Source: an archaeon
GTDB taxonomy: Archaea > Aenigmatarchaeota > Aenigmatarchaeia > QMZP01 > JAFGSV01
Direction: 5' to 3'
NCBI GenBank assembly: GCA_028279705.1
Contig: JANQNF010000012.1
Span: 1 to 64,000 of the forward strand
DNA length: 64,000 nt
Below the pieces are notes generated by a model. It was not told where the DNA came from. It saw only the letters and a program-made list of their open reading frames with translations, and did no database searches. This document shows positions 6,955 to 14,573 of the stretch, one piece after another. Made by a program: the position numbers and the translations under genes. Every line of letters begins with the position of its first letter. Position 1 is the first letter of the stretch.

Positions 6955-8694
6955 CCAGGGGCTTCTGCCTGCAAGCTTTCACCCCTGGACGGAGAGACTC
7001 ATGGAAGAGTACACGTCCGCAATTAGCGGATTAGATAGGGAGATTAATAAGGCTTTTGCTGCCTTCCAAGGAAGGGTCAGTATCAGCTGTAGCGAATTCC
7101 TGAAAGAGCTTGACGTGACACCTATATGCTCGCATATATTCAACACTTACCGCGGCGAGGAGTGGCGTTTCCGTCACAACCCCACGTTCATGATAAAGGC
7201 CACCGCGTTCATGAAGCTGAAAGGCATCAAATTTCAAGTCGGTCTCATAAAACACCTCAAGGAGAACCCGAAGGACGCCGAGCGTCTGGGAGCGTGCGTT
7301 AACGCTAAGGGAACTCCGTATATTCCCGCCAGGAGGACGTTCAACTATTTCATGAACGAGAGGCTCACGAAGGAGATATGGGGGCTCATAGATTATATCG
7401 GAGACAAATCAAAGGAAGTTGCCTCGGAAAAGGGAATTCTGCTAAACTTCGCCACGGCGGAGAAGCCCGTGAAGAATTCATCTGAAAGGACGCTATTCCG
7501 CAGGAAACGTGCCAAAACGAGCGAGATATGCAGGCTCATGAGGAAGAGCATCTATCCGAAGGTCTCTATGGATATCGCACATAATAGTATCTTCCAGCAG
7601 AATGACTTCCTTGACATGCTTACACACACGGCACTCACCCACGACTTCACAGAGAGCGGTTCCTGTACGTATTCTTTCCGGAAAGATCAGAGGACGCCTT
7701 CAGCTGACGCACTTCTCTACCACCTGAAGAAGTACAGGCACAGGCTCGCCATAGAGGACATGTTCTCCGGCGTGTTCGATATGGTGCTCGAAATGGCGAG
7801 GCGGCAGGGTATGCTACAGCGGCCGCTTGATCTCGCCATAGACATGACCGACATCATGTATTACGGCGACAAGGAGGACTACATGGTGGTCGGAACCAAG
7901 CCGAGGGCGGGAAGCAACTACTGCTTCAAGTTCGCCACCGTGAACGCCGTCATAAACGGCGAGCGGTTCTGCCTCTACGCGATGCCCGTGGAACCCGACA
8001 GGAAGGTGGACTATCCGGTGGAGCGTCTCATGGAAGCGATAAAGGGGAAGGTCAAGGTGAAGAGGGTCTTCCTCGACCGCGGCTTCTATAGCACGCGTGT
8101 CATAGAATACCTGAACCGCGAGCATGTGAAGTTCGTCATGCCAGCCGTGAAGTCCTGGCGTATAAAGGACGTGATTGAGAAGAATGGAGCACCCTACGTG
8201 ACCGACTACAAGATGAAAAGCGACTGGGACAAGCCTAACACGTGGTTCCGCCTCGTCCTCGTGAAGGGCGACTATTCACGCGGCAATCCGGCGGAGACCC
8301 ACGCCTTCGCCACGAACATAGAAACGTCCGCGAACACGGCGTTCCTTCTCACGGAAGCCTACAAGTCCAGATGGGGCATTGAGACCGCCTACAGGGTAAA
8401 AGAGGCGTTCAGGGCACGCACCACGAGCAAGAACTATGTCATACGATACTTCTACTTCCTGTTCAGCCTCACGCTCTACAACCTGTGGGTGCTCCTGAAC
8501 AGCATGTTGTCGCTGTTCCTCTATGGAAAGCTGCCGGACAGACCGATTGTCACGGCCAAGATGTTCGGCGTCCTGCTGTACACAGTCGAATTCACATAGC
8601 ATACTTTTCCTCTGTTAATGCTGGTTTTGCCCAGCTGCGGCAATCGAGAAATGGCCATTTCCCGACTCAGTTCCAATAGGGTTCCCTAATGGAA
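6955..8694 (+). mobile_element. Insertion sequence, DDE transposase, boundaries uncertain
   Basis: The element is defined by its transposase gene. A 7-bp inverted repeat (CCAGGGG at 6955-6961 and CCCCTGG at 6981-6987) lies just before the gene, and two palindromes follow it. No matching terminal inverted repeats or target duplication could be identified by eye, so the limits given are only the span of these features. The transposase is visibly richer in G+C than the genes around it, consistent with recent arrival. Confidence 0.4.
7001..8599 (+). CDS. DDE transposase, IS4-superfamily (ISH3-like)
   Basis: From the ATG at 7001 (after GGAGAG, 6-nt spacing) the protein has 532 aa. The catalytic core is visible: IDMTDIMYYGD (first Asp, about residue 285), VKRVFLDRGFYSTRVIEYL (second Asp) and the IS4-type signature YKSRWGIETAYRVKE (Y-x2-R-x3-E), about residue 453. 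A hydrophobic segment near the C-terminus (FYFLFSLTLYNLWVLL) is common in this group. The frame stays open upstream to 6698, but that part is antisense to the winged-helix gene and is not coding in my view. The gene is intact, so transposition may be possible. Base composition and codon use (GCC, CTC, AAG preferred) differ from neighbours. Confidence 0.88.
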   Translation: MEEYTSAISGLDREINKAFAAFQGRVSISCSEFLKELDVTPICSHIFNTYRGEEWRFRHNPTFMIKATAFMKLKGIKFQVGLIKHLKENPKDAERLGACVNAKGTPYIPARRTFNYFMNERLTKEIWGLIDYIGDKSKEVASEKGILLNFATAEKPVKNSSERTLFRRKRAKTSEICRLMRKSIYPKVSMDIAHNSIFQQNDFLDMLTHTALTHDFTESGSCTYSFRKDQRTPSADALLYHLKKYRHRLAIEDMFSGVFDMVLEMARRQGMLQRPLDLAIDMTDIMYYGDKEDYMVVGTKPRAGSNYCFKFATVNAVINGERFCLYAMPVEPDRKVDYPVERLMEAIKGKVKVKRVFLDRGFYSTRVIEYLNREHVKFVMPAVKSWRIKDVIEKNGAPYVTDYKMKSDWDKPNTWFRLVLVKGDYSRGNPAETHAFATNIETSANTAFLLTEAYKSRWGIETAYRVKEAFRARTTSKNYVIRYFYFLFSLTLYNLWVLLNSMLSLFLYGKLPDRPIVTAKMFGVLLYTVEFT

Positions 8695-8850
8695 CACAGA
8701 ATTTTGATTTTTGACGGGCTCAAAATACAATCTCACACGCTTTGTTTCATGCTTGGAACGGCATCTGAAGCCACTTTCGGAACTACTGGTCTATAATATT
8801 TTCAACTCGTTTAGCAAACAGGTAATTTTTTATCTCTTGCCCACCAATTA
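8600..8850. other. Intergenic region with two palindromes
   Basis: No gene is seen. It holds a perfect 14-bp palindrome GAAATGGCCATTTC (8648-8661) and, 9 nt on, a 24-nt near-palindrome: TTCCAATAGGG, TT, CCCTAATGGAA (8671-8694), with one mismatch. They may be the transposase terminator or the right end of the element. A TATA-like ATTTTTTAT at 8825-8833 serves the next gene. Confidence 0.5.
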
Positions 8851-8868
8851 ATGTATCCGGGTCTTCTT

Positions 8869-9555
8869 ATGAGGATATTGGTTGTTGCAGACATACATGG
8901 AAAGTTTCAGGTACTGCAGAGAATAATGGACGACGTTGTTGGTGAAAAATACGACCTTATAGTTTCACAGGGGGACTTTACAGACATGTTCGAATCAACA
9001 CAGGACTTCACACAAATGGAAGTCGCTGATACTGTCTTGCAGAAACTCCTCATACCAAAAAAGCCAGTGCTCTGTGTTCCCGGAAATCATGATCCTTATG
9101 AGATACTAGACCTCTTCGAGGACTATGGTGTAAACGTCCACCATAAGACACGAAAGGTAGGAGACTCCACGTTTGTTGGCTGGGGCGGCGCCGATACTCC
9201 CTTCAACACACACTTCGAACCGAGCGAGGAAGAGACAGAGGAGGCCCTCACAGACATACTGAAGAAGGTAAGAAGTGAATGGATACTGATATCACACGCA
9301 CCGCCAAAAAACACCACACTGGATAAGATAGGGCCCAGAAAACACGTAGGTTCGTCTGCCATAAGGAAAATAATAGAGAAAAAGAGACCACTCGTTGCTT
9401 TCTCTGCCCACATACACGAGAACAAGGGCGTGGAAAGGATAGGGAAGACGCAGGTTTTCTACCCCGGCCCGGCATACGACGGTTATTACGGGTTCGTGAG
9501 CATAGAAAACAAGAAGATAGAATGCGAAACAAGGAAGGTTCCTGCGCAGAACTAA
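8869..9555 (+). CDS. Calcineurin-like metallophosphoesterase
   Basis: The 228-aa protein carries the metallophosphoesterase motifs in order: VVADIHG (D-x-H, residues 5-11), VSQGDFTD (GD), VPGNHDPYE (GNHD), LISHAPP and FSAHIHENKG (the two late His sites). These bind two metal ions. Specificity within this YfcE/MJ-type group, phosphodiester or nucleotide, cannot be read. An ATG at 8851 in frame would add six residues. The family aligns from MRILVVADIHG, so 8869 is preferred, though the TATA at 8825-8833 would suit either start. The stop overlaps the convergent regulator gene by 4 nt. Confidence 0.88.
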   Translation: MRILVVADIHGKFQVLQRIMDDVVGEKYDLIVSQGDFTDMFESTQDFTQMEVADTVLQKLLIPKKPVLCVPGNHDPYEILDLFEDYGVNVHHKTRKVGDSTFVGWGGADTPFNTHFEPSEEETEEALTDILKKVRSEWILISHAPPKNTTLDKIGPRKHVGSSAIRKIIEKKRPLVAFSAHIHENKGVERIGKTQVFYPGPAYDGYYGFVSIENKKIECETRKVPAQN

Positions 9556-10283
9556 CCAATTTCTTTTACCCGTTCCATGAAATCGTCGATGTTCGTTGCA
9601 CAGAGTGAAAGTGGTATGTCCTCGATCTTTGCTATATTCTTTGCAATATCACTGACGCTAGATTCGGGAATGTTGTGAAGTACTATCAGTGCGGGCTTCA
9701 GGTTTGCCACCTTTATTGCTATCATCGGACCCTTTCCGCTTGTTATGTTGGTGAAAACAAGCGCCCTTCGTGAGGTGACGCCGTACAGTTTCTTCAGTTC
9801 GGAAAATGAGAGCTCTGTTATAGCCTTCACGGAATCTATAAGAGTGTAACCGTATATCTTGCCTTCGGAATCCCCGCCCTCTGTTATCACCTTCGCTCCG
9901 ACATGTCTACAAAAATCCGTGACTGTTAGTCCCCCTTCGAACTCCCTGATGTCGAGTATCGACGCAGAAATGGGGCGGTTTTCGTCCAGATGAAGGAACT
10001 CCTTTAGCACTTCGCCGCCCTTTTCTTCGTCCATGTTTATGAGAGTTTCAACATATTTTTTCAAGAACAGTATGCCTGGTGATTTCCTGCGGCCTGATTC
10101 GTAGTCTGATATGACAGATGACGTAACGCCGAGCTTTCTTGAAAGCGACTTCTGAGATATCCGAAACAGCGCGCGCCACTTCTTTATGTTCTTGCTGGGC
10201 TCGGCCGCCATGGCTATTTCCCCTATTATGCTTCTTGCCAGGTGGTCCTTCTTCAGTTCGAGTTCGTCGACAGTCTTATCCAT
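9552..10283 (-). CDS. XRE/Cro-type transcriptional regulator (COG1709-like)
   Basis: The 243-aa protein has a Cro/CI helix-turn-helix at about residues 33-88 (KKWRALFRISQKSLSRKLGVTSS-VISDYESGRRKSP). The C-terminal 140 residues are an alpha/beta domain with VTDFCRHVGAKVITEGGDSEG and ALVFTNITSGKGPMIAIKV. This architecture matches the archaeal predicted regulators grouped as COG1709. The regulated genes are unknown. It lies alone on its strand, convergent with the phosphoesterase and 33 nt downstream of the pyrophosphatase stop region. DNA binding is likely; the C-terminal ligand domain is inferred from general layout. Confidence 0.82.
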   Translation of the reverse strand: MDKTVDELELKKDHLARSIIGEIAMAAEPSKNIKKWRALFRISQKSLSRKLGVTSSVISDYESGRRKSPGILFLKKYVETLINMDEEKGGEVLKEFLHLDENRPISASILDIREFEGGLTVTDFCRHVGAKVITEGGDSEGKIYGYTLIDSVKAITELSFSELKKLYGVTSRRALVFTNITSGKGPMIAIKVANLKPALIVLHNIPESSVSDIAKNIAKIEDIPLSLCATNIDDFMERVKEIG

Positions 10284-10316
10284 AATTCGTTAATCGTCTG
10301 AACGCTTAAATAACAA

Positions 10317-12260
10317 TCAGATGAAAAGCGGGACGAAAACAAGCGAAACAATGGACATGAGCTTTATCAGGATATTCAGCGACGGCCCGCTGCAATCCTT
10401 GAACGGGTCCCCGACAGTATCGCCCACGACTGCCGACTCGTGCGCTTTCGACCCCTTCCCGCCGAGGTTTCCCTCCTCTATGTACTTTTTTGCGTTGTCC
10501 CATGCCCCGCCGGAATTCGCCATCATAAGCGAGAGCAGGAACCCTGTAAGTATCGCGCCGGCAAGCAGGCCGCCAAGCGCCTGTGTGCCAAGGAACATTC
10601 CGACTGCTATCGGAGCACACACTGCAAGCAGGCCCGGCTTTATCATCTCCATTATGGCGGCATTGGTCGATATTTGTATGGGCTTATCGTAATTTGGCGG
10701 CGTCTTGCCTTCAAGTACCCCCTTCTTCTTCAGCTGTATCCTGACCTCTTTTACCATCTTTATTGCAGTCCTTCCAACAGCACTCATCGTGTATGCAGAG
10801 AACAGGAACGGGAGCAGGCCGCCTATGAACAACCCGGCTATCACGTACGGCTCCATTATACTTATCACGCTCAGTCCCACGGTCGTCCCGTAGACCGAAA
10901 ACAGCGCAAGCGTCGTAAGTGCGGCCGAGCCTATTGCAAAGCCCTTGTTTATCGCAGCAGTAGTGTTCCCGACGGCATCAAGCGTCTCGGCGTTTTCCCT
11001 CACCTTCTTTCCAGCCTTGGACATCTCCGCTATTCCGGCTGCATTGTCGGCAATCGGGCCGTATGAGTCTGTCGCAAGTATGATTCCAAGCGTCGAAAGC
11101 ATGCCTACAGCTGCTATTGAGACTCCGTAAAGCCCCATGAAGTAGTACGATATTATTATGGTCGCACACACCGAAGCAACCGGGATGAGCGTGGATACCA
11201 TTCCCGTGGAAAGACCGGAGATTATGGTGGTAGCGGCACCGGTCTCCGATGCGTGCGCTATTTTCTGTGCAGGGCCCTTCTCACGTGAAGTGTAATGCTC
11301 CGCGCTCAGCCCGATCACAACACCTGCTATGAGGCCTGCTATGACACAGTATAGCGTCTGGTATGGAAGCCCCAGCCACACTATGATGAAATACGACAAT
11401 ATTATCACAATTCCGGTCGAGAGGAATATCCCCCTGTTAAGGAGTTTTTCCAGATCGCCCCTCCCGGATATCACAAACAGTATCCCGGCCACTGATGCAA
11501 ATATGCCCGCACTTGCAAGGAAGAGAGGGAATTGGATGTACATCCCGCTAAACAGCACGGCAACGGCCATGGCAGCTATTATGGAATCAACGTAGCTCTC
11601 AAACAGGTCTGCGCCCATGCCTGCGATGTCACCGACGTTGTCACCAACGTTATCAGCTATCACGGCAGGATTTCGTGGATCATCTTCTGGTATCTTGTGT
11701 TCTACTTTGCCTACCATGTCAGCACCGACGTCTGCGGCTTTCGTGTATATACCACCACCTACCCGGCTGAAAAGGGCAACCGAACTGGCACCGAAACCGT
11801 AGCTGAAGAGCACGTCGACGTTTCCGAACATGTAGTAAAGTATGGTCACTCCGAGCAGTCCTATACCGACGACGAGAAGTCCCATCACAGAACCAGCCGA
11901 AAATGCCACGTGCAGGCCCTTCTCGATGCTTTCCTTACAGGCATTTGTTGTTTTGGCATTGCTGGAAGTTGCGGTCCTGAGCCCTATGTTTCCTGCGAGC
12001 ATGGAACACAGCGCGCCTGCAAAGAATACGATAGAAGAGAGGGGATTTATTGCCATGAAAAGGGCAGCCGCTACTATCACGACGAACAGCATGAGTGCCT
12101 TATACTGGGAATTCAGGTAAGTCAGCGCGCCGTTATGGATGAGCTTTGAGAAAAGCTTCATCTCATCAGTTCCTTCGGGCCACCTCCGCGTGAAATGAAG
12201 AAGAATGAGGACTGAAATGACAGCCACGCTGCATGAAAGTAAAACCACGTTCAGATACAT
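10317..12260 (-). CDS. hppA: Membrane-bound ion-translocating pyrophosphatase
   Basis: The 647-aa polytopic protein hydrolyses PPi to pump H+ or Na+. The signature loops are present: DVGADMVGKVEHKIPEDDPR with the pyrophosphate-binding EDDPRNPA, DNVGDNVGDIAGMGADLFES, ATDSYGPIADNAAGIAEM, and the C-terminal ANSGGAWDNAKKYIEEG plus VVGDTVGDPFKDCSGPSLN. Alanine occupies the residue that is lysine in K+-independent enzymes (GNTTAAINKGFAIGSAAL), so this copy belongs to the K+-dependent class. Whether it pumps Na+ or H+ is not resolved. Around 16 membrane segments are expected. The gene is single, with no subunit partners. Confidence 0.96.
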   Translation of the reverse strand: MYLNVVLLSCSVAVISVLILLHFTRRWPEGTDEMKLFSKLIHNGALTYLNSQYKALMLFVVIVAAALFMAINPLSSIVFFAGALCSMLAGNIGLRTATSSNAKTTNACKESIEKGLHVAFSAGSVMGLLVVGIGLLGVTILYYMFGNVDVLFSYGFGASSVALFSRVGGGIYTKAADVGADMVGKVEHKIPEDDPRNPAVIADNVGDNVGDIAGMGADLFESYVDSIIAAMAVAVLFSGMYIQFPLFLASAGIFASVAGILFVISGRGDLEKLLNRGIFLSTGIVIILSYFIIVWLGLPYQTLYCVIAGLIAGVVIGLSAEHYTSREKGPAQKIAHASETGAATTIISGLSTGMVSTLIPVASVCATIIISYYFMGLYGVSIAAVGMLSTLGIILATDSYGPIADNAAGIAEMSKAGKKVRENAETLDAVGNTTAAINKGFAIGSAALTTLALFSVYGTTVGLSVISIMEPYVIAGLFIGGLLPFLFSAYTMSAVGRTAIKMVKEVRIQLKKKGVLEGKTPPNYDKPIQISTNAAIMEMIKPGLLAVCAPIAVGMFLGTQALGGLLAGAILTGFLLSLMMANSGGAWDNAKKYIEEGNLGGKGSKAHESAVVGDTVGDPFKDCSGPSLNILIKLMSIVSLVFVPLFI

Positions 12261-12300
12261 ACCTGTATATTATATCGTTGATTGTACTAAAAAGTTCGGA

Positions 12301-12774
12301 TCACCAAAGCGTGACAACTATTGTTGATATTTCATTGCTTGGGCTCGGAGAGACCGCATATCTTGTCACCGTTGCCTTTCCTATTTCATCAGGCGGCGTC
12401 CGCCCGCAGGTAACGTAGCTTGACGAGTCAGCAACCTGGATGTTCATCTGGATATAATTGACGTAAGGTGCCCCCTCCTTGAGCCCGAGCTTTGGCAGCA
12501 TGTCTATGTAGTTGGCATCGCATTCAGCGTCAAATGCGGCCATTTTTACAGCATCCAGGCGCGGCCACGTACCAATTATACCATTCTGGTGGTTGCTAAG
12601 AAGCATGTCAGAAACTCGCAGCGCATTACTTTCAAGCCTGTCAGACATGAAGCGGTTGTGCCTGAGGCCAAAATCGCCTGATATGAAATTGATGCTGTAA
12701 AATATTATCGAGAAGACGATAAGTGCAGCTATTATGAATTCAAACACGACCTGGCCCTTCTTCATTACCTTCAT
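12301..12774 (-). CDS. Pilin-like protein with class III signal peptide
   Basis: The start at 12774 (ATGA overlap with the preceding stop) gives 157 aa beginning MKVMKKGQVVFEFII, a class III prepilin signal: basic residues, a G-Q cleavage site, then a single hydrophobic helix of about 22 residues (FIIAALIVFSIIFYSINFI). The rest is a beta-type domain with two cysteines (AECDANYID and VTCGRTPP). It ends the eight-gene pilus-engine operon, so it is probably a minor pilin or a pseudopilin. A longer frame upstream overlaps the TadC-like gene and is rejected. Confidence 0.8.
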   Translation of the reverse strand: MKVMKKGQVVFEFIIAALIVFSIIFYSINFISGDFGLRHNRFMSDRLESNALRVSDMLLSNHQNGIIGTWPRLDAVKMAAFDAECDANYIDMLPKLGLKEGAPYVNYIQMNIQVADSSSYVTCGRTPPDEIGKATVTRYAVSPSPSNEISTIVVTLW

Positions 12775-13712
12775 ACGGGGAACACACCCATCTTCGAGAG
12801 GAGTATGAAAACGAATACTGCAACGGAGACCATTATCATGGAATGCTTGCCACCTGCAATTGCGGAATTCTCGCCAAGCTGGCCTGCTATAAGACCGGAG
12901 CACAGTCCCTGTATTATGAGAACGTAGAAGAACAGCGAAATATAGTAACAGCTCACGCCGTAAGGGTCCACCTCGAGCATGATGCACGTGATGCTGAAAA
13001 GGCCGCATGGGAATGGAAGCGCGAATTCCGAACACGGGTTTGTGAAAGTCGAGCCGAATGTGTCCATGGCCTCGTATTCGCCACCAACAGAGACCGTCGT
13101 CATCATGGGAATGAATATGTATATTATGACAACGACTATACCAAGGAAAAGCAGGAATATGCCATATGTGACCATGACATGCTGGCTTGTGACACTTCTT
13201 CTCTCCTCCTCTGCCTCCCTGAGCATGTTCATGTTGGCTGCAGCCGAGTCCAGCGTGGCAACTACGTTACCTCCGGATTTGTACACCTCTTTTACGATGT
13301 TTAGGACCTCTACTATACTAGTCGATCCCCTGACCTTCTTTTCAAAGATATCAAGTACCCTCAAAAACGGCACCCCCCATGAAAGCTTGTTGGACATGGT
13401 CTGTATCTCTGGGGTTAGTTTGCCATAGTTGGTTTTTCCAGCCATCTTTATTGAAGATTCAAGCGTCATGCCGGAGCGCTTGGCATCTGCAAGGTCCCGT
13501 ATGAAGTTTGGAAACTGCCTCTCTATACCTTTCAGCCAGGCATACTTGGAATACCTGTAAAGGAAATACGGTATGACCGAAATGAAAAGTGCTATTATGA
13601 AAATGTTCCCTATGACCGCGGCATCTCCTATAAGGAAGATACTCATCATTACTATCGCTACACCTACTGCTACCGGAAGCACGAGTACCTTTTCTCTTAT
13701 GCCTAACTCCAT
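12771..13712 (-). CDS. TadC/FlaJ-like pilus platform membrane protein (second copy)
   Basis: The 313-aa protein belongs to the T2SSF family (TadC, GspF, FlaJ platform proteins). The cytoplasmic domain reads FIRDLADAKRSGMTLESSIKMAG (about residues 68-90), with DSAAANMNMLREAEEERR later, before two or three further membrane helices (YGIFLLFLGIVVVIIYIFI and others). A loop with five Cys (NPCSEFALPFPCGLFSITC, DPYGVSC) probably lies outside. It follows a first T2SSF gene by 8 nt and overlaps the pilin-like gene by 4 nt. Paired T2SSF proteins are typical of Tad and some archaeal pilus systems. Confidence 0.88.
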   Translation of the reverse strand: MELGIREKVLVLPVAVGVAIVMMSIFLIGDAAVIGNIFIIALFISVIPYFLYRYSKYAWLKGIERQFPNFIRDLADAKRSGMTLESSIKMAGKTNYGKLTPEIQTMSNKLSWGVPFLRVLDIFEKKVRGSTSIVEVLNIVKEVYKSGGNVVATLDSAAANMNMLREAEEERRSVTSQHVMVTYGIFLLFLGIVVVIIYIFIPMMTTVSVGGEYEAMDTFGSTFTNPCSEFALPFPCGLFSITCIMLEVDPYGVSCYYISLFFYVLIIQGLCSGLIAGQLGENSAIAGGKHSMIMVSVAVFVFILLSKMGVFPV

Positions 13713-13720
13713 GAAAACAC

Positions 13721-14569
13721 CTAACTAAGCGGGCTCAGCCCCTTAAGTAGTACAATGAAGCCAACAGATGTCATCGGGACGAAAAAGAACACAAGGAAAG
13801 TCTGCACGAGGAGTATGTTCCCGCCGACAAGAGGAGACATGACAGACGACAGGACGATGAAAAACAGCGTACCGACTATTATGAGCGTTATGTATATCTC
13901 GGTATAGAAGTTTATCTGACTCGAGTACGATTCCAACATTCTCCTGTACTGCTGCATGCTGTCCTTGGTCTTGTCTGACAGGTACTTGTACATGTCGCCA
14001 CCGGTGGTTATTACAGAAACCATTCCCCACAGCATCTCGGACCATGCAAGCGAAGGTGTCTTGTTTGCGATCTTGGCCATTGCAGACGATATGTCGGTTC
14101 CAAACATCTTTACGTCCCTGTATATGTTCTTGCAGTCGTTTCCTATCATCGTGTTCCTCTCAGACATCATCTTGAATATTTCAGCAGGGTGCGTGCCGGA
14201 ACTTGCCGACGCAGACATCGAGGCAACTGCAAACGGAAGATCCCTTTCTATGCCTGTCTGTATGCTCTTGGAACGTATGTTGGGATAGCTGTAAAAGCCA
14301 GCGAACGTTCCGCCAGAAACGAGGAAAGCCAGTATTATCGAGAATGTGTACGAAAACATCGCCCTCTCCGTAAACATCGTCACGAAGAAAGATCCAAGGA
14401 CCATTGCGGCCATGAAGGACACCATCGTGAAAAACAGTGCCAGTGAAAGGTACTCCTTCAGCGTGAACTTCAGTGCAGAGCTCCTGAGCTTGACTTCAAG
14501 CGGATCGAAGTAGTCGAGATAAGGCGTGAGCAGCGCGCCGAACAAACTGACTGCCCATTCTTTCAGCAT
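13721..14569 (-). CDS. TadB/FlaJ-like pilus platform membrane protein (first copy)
   Basis: The natural start is the ATG at 14569 (MLKEWAVSLFGALL), preceded by GGTGAGTG; the frame extends 24 nt further to a TTG. The 282-aa product has a T2SSF domain: ERDLPFAVASMSASASSGTHPAEIFKMM in two helices of the cytoplasmic part, then MQQYRRMLESYSSQINFYTEIYI leading into the final membrane helices. At least five hydrophobic segments are seen. It begins 4 nt after the ATPase stop, so ATPase, this protein and the next T2SSF protein are made together as the pilus motor. Confidence 0.88.
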   Translation of the reverse strand: MLKEWAVSLFGALLTPYLDYFDPLEVKLRSSALKFTLKEYLSLALFFTMVSFMAAMVLGSFFVTMFTERAMFSYTFSIILAFLVSGGTFAGFYSYPNIRSKSIQTGIERDLPFAVASMSASASSGTHPAEIFKMMSERNTMIGNDCKNIYRDVKMFGTDISSAMAKIANKTPSLAWSEMLWGMVSVITTGGDMYKYLSDKTKDSMQQYRRMLESYSSQINFYTEIYITLIIVGTLFFIVLSSVMSPLVGGNILLVQTFLVFFFVPMTSVGFIVLLKGLSPLS

Positions 14570-14573
14570 TAAA

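Noticed and set aside
6698-7000. N-terminal extension of the transposase frame
   Set aside because: It is antisense to the winged-helix gene and lies upstream of the probable promoter; the start at 7001 has a good ribosome site.
6955-8694. Terminal inverted repeats for the transposon
   Set aside because: I compared the flanks by eye and could not match left and right ends, so the element limits remain unknown.
8851-8868. Earlier ATG for the phosphoesterase
   Set aside because: The family aligns from MRILVVADIHG at 8869; the extra six residues are not needed, although the promoter position does not rule them out.
10440-11066. Long plus-strand frame opposite the pyrophosphatase
   Set aside because: It is antisense to the well-supported pyrophosphatase and lacks any recognisable pattern; the same applies to long frames opposite the thermosome, the giant genes and the topoisomerase.
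12775-13035. N-terminal extension of the 12301 pilin-like frame
   Set aside because: It overlaps the TadC-like gene in another frame. The class III signal starts at 12774 in an ATGA junction.
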